From the NCBI GenBank assembly GCA_023015825.1, contig JALKAW010000004.1, positions 285,930 through 349,929 on the forward strand: DNA of 64,000 nt, written 5' to 3'. How positions within the stretch are numbered: the first letter of the stretch is position 1; the number at the start of each line of letters is the position of its first letter. The notes beneath the pieces are model-generated. The model was not told the DNA's origin and ran no database searches. It saw nothing but the letters and a program-made list of their open reading frames with translations. This document shows positions 18,392-27,787 of this stretch, piece by piece. Made by a program: the position numbers and the translations under genes. The DNA comes from Flavobacteriaceae bacterium S0862. GTDB taxonomy: Bacteria > Bacteroidota > Bacteroidia > Flavobacteriales > Flavobacteriaceae.

Positions 18392-19363
18392 TTAATCATT
18401 ATTGCGTATTACCTTTAAAATTTTGGTTATACTCTCATCAAATTTACTGGTTCTAATATCTAGACAAAGACTATCTCTTAATCTTCCAATAATTCCATCC
18501 AAGTTATTTCTAAGAGCCAATAATCTTGAATTCTGATTATTCAAATCTCTAGTATCTATCATTTTATCATGATATTGAGCTATTAATTCTTGGTTTTGTT
18601 TTATTTGATCATCAATATCGTTTATTGCATTTAATGTAAAATTTTTATTGAAAAAATCATCATCTAGAAAACACCCAATAAACTTTTTGTTTTTTGAAAA
18701 TATTTTATGGTAAAATGAATTTACTGTTTCCATTGCCACCCAAGCAGATTTTAAGCTCCTATTGGAAATTATAGAAATTGTTATAGTTGAATTATTTATA
18801 GACTCATTAATAAAACTGCTAATATTTTCACCAGCTAGCATATCCTCTTGATCAATTATAACATCAATCCCTTCGGCTTCAATAGAATCACGAATATTCA
18901 AAGCAATCTCACTATCGTTATGGTTATATGAAATAAAAACAATAGGGTCTAACGACTCCTCATTTTCATTTTTATAAGTCTTAATCATTCTTTTCCATAT
19001 TGAAAAAATAATAATTAATTCAAGTGGTATTAAAAAGGCGAATGATCTTAATAAAATTTTAGACGGAGCAATAATATCAGAAAGCAAAGGCTGTATCAAA
19101 AGAACTATTAAGCCTGAAACATTAAAAAGTATTATAAATAAAAACACATAGAGTCCATCAACTTTAGAATTAATATTTTTGACTTTTAATAAAACAAATA
19201 ATAAGGGAAAATAAACAAATACTAACCATACCCAAGGTGCGTATGCCAAATCTTGATATATCTGACCTACAATTGATTGTAATAACAAAATTAAAAACAC
19301 TAAAACAAAAGCTATTAATGTAACTCTTAACAATCTTTTTTTTTGTTGACCAATTGTTCTCAT
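18392..19363 (-). CDS. Membrane protein with C-terminal TIR domain
   Basis: A 323-residue protein with four predicted membrane helices in its first 125 residues (about 13-33, 43-60, 71-93, 104-122) and a cytoplasmic TIR domain from about 138 (DPIVFISYNHNDSEIALNIRDSIEAEGI begins it in two parts). The BB-loop-like region is DQEDMLAGENIS, and the motif SAWVAME places W208 and E212 at the spacing of the catalytic glutamate of NAD-cleaving TIR domains. Bacterial TIR proteins often act as NAD-depleting effectors in antiphage defence; a role here is inference. The gene begins at the base directly after the stop of the upstream secreted-protein gene, so they form one operon. Confidence 0.75.
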   Translation of the reverse strand: MRTIGQQKKRLLRVTLIAFVLVFLILLLQSIVGQIYQDLAYAPWVWLVFVYFPLLFVLLKVKNINSKVDGLYVFLFIILFNVSGLIVLLIQPLLSDIIAPSKILLRSFAFLIPLELIIIFSIWKRMIKTYKNENEESLDPIVFISYNHNDSEIALNIRDSIEAEGIDVIIDQEDMLAGENISSFINESINNSTITISIISNRSLKSAWVAMETVNSFYHKIFSKNKKFIGCFLDDDFFNKNFTLNAINDIDDQIKQNQELIAQYHDKMIDTRDLNNQNSRLLALRNNLDGIIGRLRDSLCLDIRTSKFDESITKILKVIRNND

Positions 19364-20383
19364 TTAGTTCTTATTGAGTGTCCCTAATATTTTTGATTTT
19401 TCCAAGTGCTTTTTTCCCGATAATTCACTCGGCATCGATAGTAAAGCAGCTTCTTTATTTTTATTCAAACGATATTCATAAATTAATGAAATAACTTCAT
19501 GGTTTTCTGTAAACTTAGAGTTAGCTAATTCAGGTTCTAAAAAAGGTGAGCCTCTTATCAACCATTCCAAAGCATCTTCTCTACTTGCTTTTTGAATGGA
19601 GTTAAATTGTTCATCTACAACCACAAATACAATTACTCTAAAATAACCAGGTCTCGTAAAAAAAAGCGCTTGAATATAATCACTTATAGAAGAAATATCA
19701 TTTGAAACTTTTGCACTCCATCTATGCTTTTCTCTTTTTGATGATCCATTTTTATTTATTTGTTCCATCTTGGTAACTGTTGCAAATCCATTTAATTTTC
19801 TTGGATTTGACAAATCCTCTAGCATTCCCATATATACTATTTCTTCATATCCATTCTCTTCCAGAGCATTTTTAAGTTTAAATTGAACATCACTAAATGT
19901 ATTACATCCTTTGAATAATTCTCTAGACAAAGAAATTTTAGCCGAGGCAATAGGTGGAGGCCAAGGAAAAAAATAATCCATAACCTCAGGCGGCATATAA
20001 GAAGCCACTAGCACAAGCTCTAAGTATAAATCAACTTTTTGCTCTTGATTACTTACATTAGTGGTAACAAAACTTTCTATATCTTCTCTGTAACTTTCTT
20101 TTCTACCTAATAAGGAGTAATTTTTATTACATTCCAGTACAAAACTAAAATCCCCAGATTGATTCGTAATATAATAACCAATAATTTTTCCTGATTCGTC
20201 AATTAATGAAACTGCAGCGCCAGTAATTGGCTCCATTGTTACTTTATTAAACACATGGCCATTCAATATTTGCTTACAGCCCTCAATAATACCACTCTGC
20301 GAATAAACAAACTGGTTCAAAATAAGAAGAGTGCATAATACCAGTTTATAAAATCGATTGTTACAAAATAAAATTTTACTCAT
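19364..20383 (-). CDS. Secreted protein with carboxypeptidase-regulatory-like domain and unknown C-terminal domain
   Basis: This 339-residue protein starts with a signal peptide (to about residue 29, LVLCTLLILNQFVYSQSG), then a beta-sandwich domain of the carboxypeptidase-regulatory type (about 36-112; NGHVFNKVTMEPITGAAVSL, then NQSGDFSF). Residues about 150-270 form an alpha/beta domain I do not recognise, with a hydrophobic core strand GYFRVIVFVVVDEQF. It is the first gene of a two-gene operon with the TIR membrane protein, so it may sense something outside the inner membrane and signal to the TIR domain (inference). No recognisable enzyme motif was found. Confidence 0.65.
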   Translation of the reverse strand: MSKILFCNNRFYKLVLCTLLILNQFVYSQSGIIEGCKQILNGHVFNKVTMEPITGAAVSLIDESGKIIGYYITNQSGDFSFVLECNKNYSLLGRKESYREDIESFVTTNVSNQEQKVDLYLELVLVASYMPPEVMDYFFPWPPPIASAKISLSRELFKGCNTFSDVQFKLKNALEENGYEEIVYMGMLEDLSNPRKLNGFATVTKMEQINKNGSSKREKHRWSAKVSNDISSISDYIQALFFTRPGYFRVIVFVVVDEQFNSIQKASREDALEWLIRGSPFLEPELANSKFTENHEVISLIYEYRLNKNKEAALLSMPSELSGKKHLEKSKILGTLNKN

Positions 20384-20558
20384 GCCATTTTTAGAATTTA
20401 TAATTACTTCAGAGATTGCAACTTAATAAATAATTAATTATTAGTCTTAGTTCACTAATTTACTAATTAAAAAATATTTACAAATATATCCACGATTTAT
20501 GGTGAATAAATTATTAAGATTAAGTACTAGTTTAGGTGTTAAAAATATTTAAAAACGT

Positions 20559-20566
20559 TAATTTTG
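20559..20566 (+). promoter_or_regulatory. -7 promoter element for fumC
   Basis: TAATTTTG matches TAnnTTTG, 23 bases before the fumC ATG at 20590. This argues against the longer reading frame that starts at 20536, upstream of the element. Confidence 0.55.
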
Positions 20567-20589
20567 CAGTAATAAATTTAAGAGTAGTG

Positions 20590-21987
20590 ATGAGTTATAG
20601 AATAGAAAAAGATACCATGGGCGACGTTAAAGTTCCTGCCGAAAAATTATGGGGAGCACAAACTGAACGCTCTAGAAACAACTTTAAAATTGGAGCACCA
20701 GCATCAATGCCTTTAGAAATAGTTTATGGGTTTGCATATTTAAAAAAAGCAGCAGCTTATACAAACTGTGAGCTTGGTGTATTACCTAATGATAAACGTG
20801 ATTTAATTGCTCAAGTTTGTGATGAAATATTAAGCGGAAAGCATGATGCACAGTTTCCATTGGTAATTTGGCAAACTGGTTCTGGAACACAAAGTAACAT
20901 GAATGTAAACGAGGTCATTGCCAATAGAGCGCACCAAATTGCTGGAAAAGTAATTGGAGAGGGCGATAAAACCATTCTGCCTAATGATGATGTCAATAAA
21001 TCGCAATCATCAAACGATACCTTCCCTACAGGAATGCATATTGCAACTTATAAAAAGATTGTAGAAAACACTATTCCTGGAGTAAAGCAATTACGATACA
21101 CACTCCATAAAAAAGCTAGTGATTTTAAGAGCGTTGTAAAAATTGGTAGAACGCATTTAATGGATGCCACACCTTTAACACTTGGTCAAGAATTTTCTGG
21201 TTATGTGTCTCAATTAGACCACGGATTAAAAGCACTAGAAAACACCTTACCACATTTAGCTGAATTAGCTTTAGGTGGAACAGCTGTTGGAACTGGCTTA
21301 AACACGCCAAAAGGCTATGATGTCTTAGTCGCCAAATATATTGCTGAATTCACTGGATTACCATTTATAACTGCCAAAAATAAATTTGAAGCCTTGGCAG
21401 CTCATGACGCCATTGTAGAGTCGCATGGTGCTTTAAAACAACTAGCTGTATCACTTAATAAAATAGCCAACGATATTCGTATGATGGCTTCTGGGCCACG
21501 CTCGGGAATTGGAGAAATTATTATTCCAGCCAACGAACCAGGAAGCTCAATTATGCCTGGAAAAGTAAATCCTACTCAATGTGAGGCATTAACTATGGTA
21601 TGTGCTCAAGTTATGGGGAACGACGTAGCTGTAACTGTAGGGGGCACACAAGGGCATTATGAACTAAATGTCTTTAAACCAATGATGGCTGCCAACTTAT
21701 TGCAATCGGCTCAATTATTAGGAGATGCTTGTGTAAGCTTTGATGTGAACTGTGCAATAGGTATAGAGCCTAATCATGCTGTAATTAAAGAGTTATTAAA
21801 CAATTCTTTAATGCTGGTAACTGCTTTAAATACTAAAATAGGGTATTATAAAGCAGCAGAAATTGCCAATACCGCTCATAAAAATGGAACAACTTTAAAA
21901 GAAGAAGCAATAAATTTAGGCTATGTAACTGCTGATGATTATGACGAATGGGTAAAACCTGAAGATATGGTTGGAAATTTGAAATAG
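20590..21987 (+). CDS. fumC: Class II fumarate hydratase
   Basis: From ATG 20590 the protein is 465 residues, close to E. coli FumC (467). It begins [25 protein letters not shown] (the usual FumC opening, given in part) and has the active-site regions [36 protein letters not shown] and the mobile SS loop [15 protein letters not shown]. It interconverts fumarate and malate in the TCA cycle without an iron-sulfur cluster. The longer reading frame from 20536 adds residues unlike FumC and crosses the promoter. Confidence 0.95.
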   Translation: MSYRIEKDTMGDVKVPAEKLWGAQTERSRNNFKIGAPASMPLEIVYGFAYLKKAAAYTNCELGVLPNDKRDLIAQVCDEILSGKHDAQFPLVIWQTGSGTQSNMNVNEVIANRAHQIAGKVIGEGDKTILPNDDVNKSQSSNDTFPTGMHIATYKKIVENTIPGVKQLRYTLHKKASDFKSVVKIGRTHLMDATPLTLGQEFSGYVSQLDHGLKALENTLPHLAELALGGTAVGTGLNTPKGYDVLVAKYIAEFTGLPFITAKNKFEALAAHDAIVESHGALKQLAVSLNKIANDIRMMASGPRSGIGEIIIPANEPGSSIMPGKVNPTQCEALTMVCAQVMGNDVAVTVGGTQGHYELNVFKPMMAANLLQSAQLLGDACVSFDVNCAIGIEPNHAVIKELLNNSLMLVTALNTKIGYYKAAEIANTAHKNGTTLKEEAINLGYVTADDYDEWVKPEDMVGNLK

Positions 21988-22036
21988 AAATGCTCAAAAC
22001 AATTAAATAAAAAATATTAATCTTAATAGCGCTATT

Positions 22037-23118
22037 ATGAAAAACAAATTACATTTTTTTTATTATCCTTTTTTGTGTATCTATTGTTGCAAATGCACAA
22101 ACAACCTTTAGCTCATAAAATATAATTGCCCTTACTGGAGACCAACCTTACAGAATGGTTTCTGGAGGTTTTAATAACGACTGTAATATAGATTTAATTG
22201 TTTCGACCTTTGGAGATAATACCATCGAGTTGTATAGCAATGATGGTAGTGGTAACTTTTCATTATTCTCTTTATTACCAAACACGTTAGGTGGAATCAC
22301 AGGAATTAAATTTATTGATTTAAATGGTGATACTTTTGAAGACATTGTGGTTTGTTCTTATAACAATGATAAAGTGGTTTGGTTTGCCAACGATTGTGGT
22401 GGTGGAAATTTTAGTATTGCTGGTGAAAAGTAATATCGATTGTTGTAGATGGCGCAAGTGGCTTGGCAGCAGGTACAATTGATGCTGGCCCTACAAATGA
22501 CATAGTTGTTTCGGCTTTAAATGATACCGATATTCTAAGGTTTAGTAACAATAGCTCTGGGACATTTACTGGTCATAATACTAAATCCAGTCAATCCACT
22601 TACGAGTCCAGACACCATTACTTTAGAGGATTTAGATGGAGATAACGATTTGGATGCCTTAGTGGTTATTGGTCAATACAACTCTATGAATGCTGTGGAG
22701 ATATTTAGAAATAACGGTACTGGAAGTTTTGGACCTGAACAAGTAAAAGACAATATACAAAATCAAGCATATGTGTTTGAAGTTGCAGATTTTGATAATG
22801 ATACCTATTCCGATATTGCAAGTTCTGCTTATAATGATGACCATTTAAATTGGTTTGAAAATCAATATTACATTTTAGGATTGGATGATAACGACAAAGA
22901 TTCGTTTGGTATTTATCCTAACCCAACATTAGATAGATTGAATTTTAGGAGTGCTGATTCTGAGGATTTTAATATCTCTGTTTATGATTTGCTAGGCAAA
23001 AAGTCATAGAAACCATTAAAATGTTAATTCACCTTTAGATGTTTCTACTTTAGAATCTGGAATCTATATATTAAAACTTTACGATTTTAGCAAAGCCTAT
23101 AAGTTTATAAAACAATAG
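22037..23118 (+). pseudogene. Decayed FG-GAP/VCBS-repeat protein with T9SS sorting domain
   Basis: Pieces of one secreted protein can be read in shifting frames: ATG 22037, a signal peptide (IILFCVSIVANAQTTFSS), FG-GAP-like repeats (FNNDCNIDLIVSTFGDNTIE, DLDGDNDLDALVVIGQYNS, DFDNDTYSDIASSAYNDD) and a type A T9SS C-terminal domain (FGIYPNPTLDRLNF to SGIYILKLYDF). The frame is broken in the T tract near 22055, by TAA at 22116-22118, near 22432, near 22585, near 23002 and near 23022. With at least five shifts and one stop in 1.1 kb while both neighbouring genes are intact, true decay is more likely than sequencing error. An intact version would be an extracellular protein. Confidence 0.85.
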
Positions 23119-23139
23119 ATACAAATACATAATTAATGC

Positions 23140-23175
23140 AAAAAGCAGGTAAACATCAAGTTTCCTGCTTTTTTC
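23140..23175 (+). terminator. Intrinsic terminator after the pseudogene
   Basis: AAAAGCAGG (23141-23149) pairs with CCTGCTTTT (23164-23172), with an inner AAAC/GTTT extension, followed by T. It remains intact although the gene it served is decayed. Confidence 0.75.
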
Positions 23176-23248
23176 AATTGGTTAGTTAGCTATTAATCTT
23201 CTCTTAGGATAATTATGTAATATGAAGTGTAAAAATATTATTCTCAAA

Positions 23249-23845
23249 CTAATTCTTCATTAACATATGTTTATAGTTTAGTTTTTTTCTAACTCTACTC
23301 AATTGTACAGGAGTGATGTTTAAAAAAGAAGCAATTTGAAATTGCGGAATAAGCTCATCTATATTAGGAATTCGTTTTCTTAACTTCTTATATCTTTCTG
23401 TCGCATCCATTGACATGAGTTCTATATTCCTCCTTTCGTATTCAATAAAAACATTTTCAAGAATTTTATTATATAAGTTCGAAATTCGAATATCTGACTT
23501 ACATAATTCTAAGAAAGCTGAAAAATCTATTTCTACAGCCTCACACCTAGTTAAAGTTTCATAGGTCAGTTTCGATGGTTTTTTTGTTATATTAGCTGTT
23601 AAAGATCCAACAAAAGATTTAGGAGAAAATATTTTTTTATTATGCTGCTTTCCAGATTCAGAGTTAATATAAGCTCTCATAATCCCAGACACTAACATAA
23701 ATACCTTATAAGATGGAATGTCACCTTCTTTAGCCAATACAGTATTTTTATTTAATACTCGAAACTTAGATATTTTAGAAAGTTTGTTAAAGGATTCTTC
23801 ATCAATGTTAGCAAATGAGTTTAAAAAAGCGAAATTAGCATTCAT
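23249..23845 (-). CDS. Crp/Fnr family transcriptional regulator
   Basis: A 198-residue protein with an N-terminal cyclic-nucleotide-binding-type beta barrel (about 25-115, with LAKEGDIPSYKVFMLVSGIM) and a C-terminal helix-turn-helix (about 160-190, QFQIASFLNITPVQLSRVRK). No cysteine cluster for iron-sulfur binding and no canonical cAMP-binding RxS motif is seen, so the ligand is unknown; this is the common flavobacterial subgroup. It starts 2 bases after the racemase gene stop on the same strand, so the two are co-transcribed. Confidence 0.85.
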   Translation of the reverse strand: MNANFAFLNSFANIDEESFNKLSKISKFRVLNKNTVLAKEGDIPSYKVFMLVSGIMRAYINSESGKQHNKKIFSPKSFVGSLTANITKKPSKLTYETLTRCEAVEIDFSAFLELCKSDIRISNLYNKILENVFIEYERRNIELMSMDATERYKKLRKRIPNIDELIPQFQIASFLNITPVQLSRVRKKLNYKHMLMKN

Positions 23846-23847
23846 AA

Positions 23848-24540
23848 TTACTTGTCTAAAGCGCTATTAAATGCTGCATTTGCATGTATGGTTGTAGTAT
23901 CAAATACAGGAACCAAGACATCTTCTTGTTTAATTAGCAAGGGAATTTCGGTACAACCTAAAATTACACCTTTTGCGCCATTGCCAATTAATTTATCTAT
24001 TATTTGCAAATAAATTTGTTTAGATGCATTATTTATGATGCCTTTTGATAATTCTGTGTAAATAACATCATGTATTTTTTCTCTCAGTTCAAAATCTGGA
24101 ATAATCACTTTAATCTCATTAGACAGTAAAATATCTTTAAAAAATTCCTTCTCCATAGTATATTTTGTTCCTAATAGAGCTACTTCATTAATTTGCCGTT
24201 CTTTTATTTTATATGCTGTTGCTTCGGCTATATGTATTATTGGTATTGAAACCACTCCCCTTACAGCATCAATGGACAAATGCATAGTGTTTGCACAAAT
24301 AATAATAAGGTCTGCTCCTGCTTTTTCCAGACTTTTTCCAGCACCCTTCATTATTTCATTCAATGTATCCCAATCATCTTGTGATTGAAGTCTTGAAATG
24401 TCTCCAAAATCTAAACTATGGATTATTGTTTTACAAGAATGATTTCCTCCAAACTCCTTATTGGCTAAGTCGTTTAAGATTTGATAATACAAAATGGTAG
24501 ATTGTGGTGTAATGCCTCCAATAAGTCCAATAGTTTTCAT
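23848..24540 (-). CDS. Aspartate/glutamate racemase family protein
   Basis: This 230-residue protein starts MKTIGLIGGITPQSTILYYQ, the opening of the Asp/Glu racemase family. The two catalytic cysteines are in ICANTMHLSID (about 83) and LGCTEIPLLI (about 193). It probably interconverts the enantiomers of an acidic or other amino acid (the YgeA type has broad specificity). It is the first gene of an operon with a Crp/Fnr-type regulator. A perfect -7 element lies 35 bases upstream. Confidence 0.85.
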   Translation of the reverse strand: MKTIGLIGGITPQSTILYYQILNDLANKEFGGNHSCKTIIHSLDFGDISRLQSQDDWDTLNEIMKGAGKSLEKAGADLIIICANTMHLSIDAVRGVVSIPIIHIAEATAYKIKERQINEVALLGTKYTMEKEFFKDILLSNEIKVIIPDFELREKIHDVIYTELSKGIINNASKQIYLQIIDKLIGNGAKGVILGCTEIPLLIKQEDVLVPVFDTTTIHANAAFNSALDK

Positions 24541-24575
24541 AAAATCATATTTGTTAGTAGAATCTCTGCAAATAA

Positions 24576-24583
24576 CAAAATTA
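24576..24583 (-). promoter_or_regulatory. -7 promoter element for the racemase-regulator operon
   Basis: CAAAATTA on the plus strand is TAATTTTG on the minus strand, a full TAnnTTTG match 35 bases before the ATG at 24540. Confidence 0.5.
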
Positions 24584-24657
24584 ATTTAAGCTATAATTTA
24601 TTAAGCATCATATTTATTCTAAATTTATAGCTCGAAACAGAATTATTCAAAATTTAA

Positions 24658-25896
24658 ATGACCACACTCATAATTAATATTAAAGAATTACTTCAAATAC
24701 GTGATATAGGTATCGACAAAGTTTCAGGAAATGATATGAAGCATTTACCAACCATTAAAAATGCCTTTGTTTTAATTGAAGATGATGTTATTATAGATTT
24801 TGGAGAAATGCAAGATTTACCAAAAGCACAAACAGATAAGCTAATTAATGCTAAGGATAAAATAGTATTACCAAGCTGGTGCGATTCGCACACACACATT
24901 GTTTATGCTGGAAATAGAGAGCAAGAGTTTGTTGATAGAATTAATGGTTTGAGTTACGAGGAAATCGCCAATCGTGGTGGAGGTATCTTAAATTCTGCAA
25001 AAACACTTCAAGAAACGTCTGAAAATGATTTATATAACCAATCTATTCCTCGTGTTAAAGAGGTCATGAAACTTGGTACAGGCGCCATTGAAATTAAATC
25101 TGGTTATGGCTTAACAACCGAAGCTGAAATTAAAATGTTGCGTGTTGCCAAAAGAATTAAAAAGGAGTTTCCTATATTAGTTAAAACCACTTTTTTAGGT
25201 GCTCACGCACTTCCCTTAGAATATAAAAACCAAAAAGATAAATATATCGATTTGATAATTAACGATATGTTGCCAAAAGTTGCCCAAGAACAATTGGCAG
25301 ACTACATTGATGTATTTTGTGAAAAGGGCTATTTCTCATTAGAAGATACCGAACGCATTTTAGAAGCTGGAAAAACGTATAATCTAATTCCTAAAATTCA
25401 TGTTAATCAATTTAATGCATTTGGAGGCGTTGCACTTGGTGTAAAACATAATGCTTTATCTGTAGACCATTTGGAAGAATTGAATCAAGAAGACATTACT
25501 GCCTTACAAGACAGCAACACCGTTCCTGTGGCTTTACCTTCTTGCTCCTATTTTTTGAGTATTCCTTATACTCCAGCTAGACAACTTATTGATGCAGGTT
25601 TACCATTAGCTTTAGCAACCGATTATAATCCAGGTTCTACACCAAGTGGCAACATGAATTTTGTAGTGAGTACAGCTTGTATAAAAATGAAAATGACTCC
25701 TGAGGAAGCCATTAATGCTGCAACCATAAATGGTGCTTATGCTATGGGGCTATCTAACAAATGTGGCAGTATTACTAAAGGTAAAAAAGCTAACCTCATA
25801 ATTACGAAAGAGATTCCAAGTTATGGTTTTTTGCCTTATGCCTTTGGAAATAACCATATTGACTCTATTATTCTTTCTGGAAAAGTATTGACATAA
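24658..25896 (+). CDS. hutI: Imidazolonepropionase
   Basis: The 412-residue amidohydrolase has the metal site DSHTHIVYAGNREQEF (about 76-91), the conserved substrate loop RGGGILNSAKTL, metal histidine regions FLGAHALP and KIHVNQFNAFGG, and the late aspartate in ATDYNPGSTPSGNM. These are signature motifs of HutI, which opens the imidazolone ring to N-formimino-L-glutamate in histidine degradation. The other hut genes are not in this window. It is followed by its own terminator. Confidence 0.93.
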   Translation: MTTLIINIKELLQIRDIGIDKVSGNDMKHLPTIKNAFVLIEDDVIIDFGEMQDLPKAQTDKLINAKDKIVLPSWCDSHTHIVYAGNREQEFVDRINGLSYEEIANRGGGILNSAKTLQETSENDLYNQSIPRVKEVMKLGTGAIEIKSGYGLTTEAEIKMLRVAKRIKKEFPILVKTTFLGAHALPLEYKNQKDKYIDLIINDMLPKVAQEQLADYIDVFCEKGYFSLEDTERILEAGKTYNLIPKIHVNQFNAFGGVALGVKHNALSVDHLEELNQEDITALQDSNTVPVALPSCSYFLSIPYTPARQLIDAGLPLALATDYNPGSTPSGNMNFVVSTACIKMKMTPEEAINAATINGAYAMGLSNKCGSITKGKKANLIITKEIPSYGFLPYAFGNNHIDSIILSGKVLT

Positions 25897-25897
25897 A

Positions 25898-25932
25898 AAA
25901 AGCCTTAGCAATAATGCCAAGGCTTCTTTTTT
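25898..25932 (+). terminator. Intrinsic terminator after hutI
   Basis: AAGCCTT (25900-25906) pairs with AAGGCTT (25919-25925), flanked by A and T runs; it may also serve the convergent coiled-coil gene. Confidence 0.75.
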
Positions 25933-25952
25933 ATCTAAACCTAATTAAAGGA

Positions 25953-26843
25953 TTATTTTAGTATAAATTCTGTAGAAGACACTAAATCCTTTTGGTCAAA
26001 AACGTTTACAACATAACGTCCTGCGCTAAACTTATCTGCTCCTCTTGCATCAACAAACTCACATACATCTAAATTTCTTGACTCATAATTAAACTTGCTT
26101 ATTAAGCTGTAGTTTAATGTTGTTTCTTCAAATTTAATTTGCTCATTTAATCCCAAAACATTGCTTTGTGGATCCAATACCTGTACAAAGAACTCTTTAT
26201 CACCTTTTTCAACTAAGTTGTTTTTAGCCACTGTATAGCATACTCTAATTTTATCTACTCTTCTAGCTCTTTCCATTGGAACTAATTTTCCAGAAGTACG
26301 GACCAATACACCATAACCTTCCAATTTAGCTGCAGTTAAAACTGCTGCGTTTTCAACGATATCAGCTAATTCAGAGTTTTGAACCAATAAAGAGTCGTTA
26401 AACATAGTTGTAGATTCAAGCTCAATTTTTGTACTGTCTAAAGATGATGCCAATAATACGTTCTCTACTTTTAAAGAATCATTTTCAGCTAGAATCACAT
26501 CCATTTCAGATTGAAGATCTAAGAATTTCTTTTTGTATCTCCATAAACTTCTCACTGAGTTTTCCGAAACTTTTAAAGAATCCATTAGGCCTTTAATACG
26601 TTCTCTAGCTTCCACTAGCTTTTGGTTTGCAACCTCGTTTTCACCAATTGCCACATCAAACTGAGCAGCCATATTGTTAAGGTCTTTTAATACCAATTCT
26701 TTTTCTTCTGTTAATTGTTTTTTTGTATCTACACTATCGTTGTATAATGAGTACGAATAAAATGCTGTACCTACTAGTAATAATACTGCGATGCTTAAAA
26801 TTACTTTTAAACTTCTGTTGTTTTCTGCAGCTTTGTTTTCCAT
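25953..26843 (-). CDS. Membrane-anchored coiled-coil protein of unknown function
   Basis: From ATG 26843 the protein is 296 residues: a short polar N-terminus, one membrane helix (about 13-33, VILSIAVLLLVGTAFYSYSL), a coiled coil (about 40-170, rich in KQLTEEKELVLKDL-type heptads) and a C-terminal beta domain (about 190-296, VRTSGKLVPMERARRVDKI). The domain presumably lies in the periplasm. I do not recognise a named family, although such proteins are widespread in Flavobacteriaceae. A start at 26915 would add 24 residues unlike a signal sequence. It faces hutI across a terminator. Confidence 0.65.
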   Translation of the reverse strand: MENKAAENNRSLKVILSIAVLLLVGTAFYSYSLYNDSVDTKKQLTEEKELVLKDLNNMAAQFDVAIGENEVANQKLVEARERIKGLMDSLKVSENSVRSLWRYKKKFLDLQSEMDVILAENDSLKVENVLLASSLDSTKIELESTTMFNDSLLVQNSELADIVENAAVLTAAKLEGYGVLVRTSGKLVPMERARRVDKIRVCYTVAKNNLVEKGDKEFFVQVLDPQSNVLGLNEQIKFEETTLNYSLISKFNYESRNLDVCEFVDARGADKFSAGRYVVNVFDQKDLVSSTEFILK

Positions 26844-27165
26844 AATTGATAATTGTTTTGTTAATTGTTTTATAAATCTAATTAAAACTTTAATGTTTGT
26901 TTTTGTAATGAGCAAATAATTATAACCATGTAATTAACAATTACTAATTAAAACCTCATTCAGCATTATATACGACAAACTAAAAAGTTTAGATGTCGAA
27001 CCCTATTGAATATCTTTTACAAACTAACATCGATATTACAAAACATCGATAAATAAAGCGATAGCACCATTTTAGTTTGTAGTAAAAGTTTTGTTAAAAT
27101 TTAAAACGAAGTTTGTTTTCGTGTAACTTTTTTAGAATATCTTCGTCGTATTTGAAACTAAATCT
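26844..27165. other. Intergenic region with clustered short repeats
   Basis: No gene is seen in these 322 bases between divergent genes. They hold three copies of ACAAACTAA (26975-26983, 27019-27027, and inverted at 27072-27080; the outer pair is an 11-bp inverted repeat) and two copies of AACATCGATA 16 bases apart (27027-27036, 27043-27052). These could be protein-binding sites for the divergent promoters. No perfect -7 element was found. Confidence 0.4.
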
Positions 27166-27726
27166 ATGTCTCCAAAAACACAAAAACTATTAAAATGGTT
27201 GTGGATTAGCCTTATAGCTATATGTATTACCGTGTATATTATTGACCCTGCAGTTTTTAAAAATGACACAATTGCAGCATTTATTAGCAAGTTTAATGGC
27301 TATGCCTGGAGCATTTACTTCTTAATACATCTGTTAAGAGGTTTTGTATTATTACCAAGCACACCTTTAATTTTTGCAGGTGTCATTTTGTTTCCAGATC
27401 AATTAATTTGGGTTTTATTAGTGTCTCTAATAGGTATTCTGGGTTCATCACTACTTATTTACTATTGTTCTGATAAGCTTGGGTTTTCAAGCTTTTTTGA
27501 AAGTGAAAGCAAAAACATAAAACTCATTAAAGAGAAACTATCAGGAAAATATGGTTTTTATTATATCTTGTTTTGGTCGTTTTTTCCAATAGTCCCAACT
27601 GATATTATTTGTTATGTGTCAGGGGCGTTACGTATAAAACTACCTGTGTTTGTTAGCGCTTTATTATTGGGAGAATTGGTACTATGTAGCGTTTATATTT
27701 TTGGAGCTAGTTATTTTATTAATTAA
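27166..27726 (+). CDS. VTT-domain (DedA/TVP38-like) membrane protein
   Basis: The 186-residue polytopic protein has an N-terminal helix, the VTT core with re-entrant segments (FVLLPSTPLIFAGVILFPDQ and WSFFPIVPTDIICYVSGALR, where the FFPxxPTD pattern is typical), and a terminal helix. DedA/TMEM64 proteins are proposed to flip lipids and help keep membrane potential. Sequence gives no specific substrate. It stands alone between two leftward genes. Confidence 0.82.
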   Translation: MSPKTQKLLKWLWISLIAICITVYIIDPAVFKNDTIAAFISKFNGYAWSIYFLIHLLRGFVLLPSTPLIFAGVILFPDQLIWVLLVSLIGILGSSLLIYYCSDKLGFSSFFESESKNIKLIKEKLSGKYGFYYILFWSFFPIVPTDIICYVSGALRIKLPVFVSALLLGELVLCSVYIFGASYFIN

Positions 27727-27787
27727 GTTATAATAACTACCAAAATAAAAATTATTGTAGATTCCGCATCAAGTGCGAAATGAAAAG

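Noticed and set aside
20536..20589. Longer N-terminus for fumarase
   Set aside because: The added residues are unlike FumC and the stretch contains the -7 promoter core at 20559-20566.
22155..23009. Three separate small genes in this stretch
   Set aside because: The pieces join into one FG-GAP/T9SS protein when frameshifts are allowed, so they are fragments of a single pseudogene.
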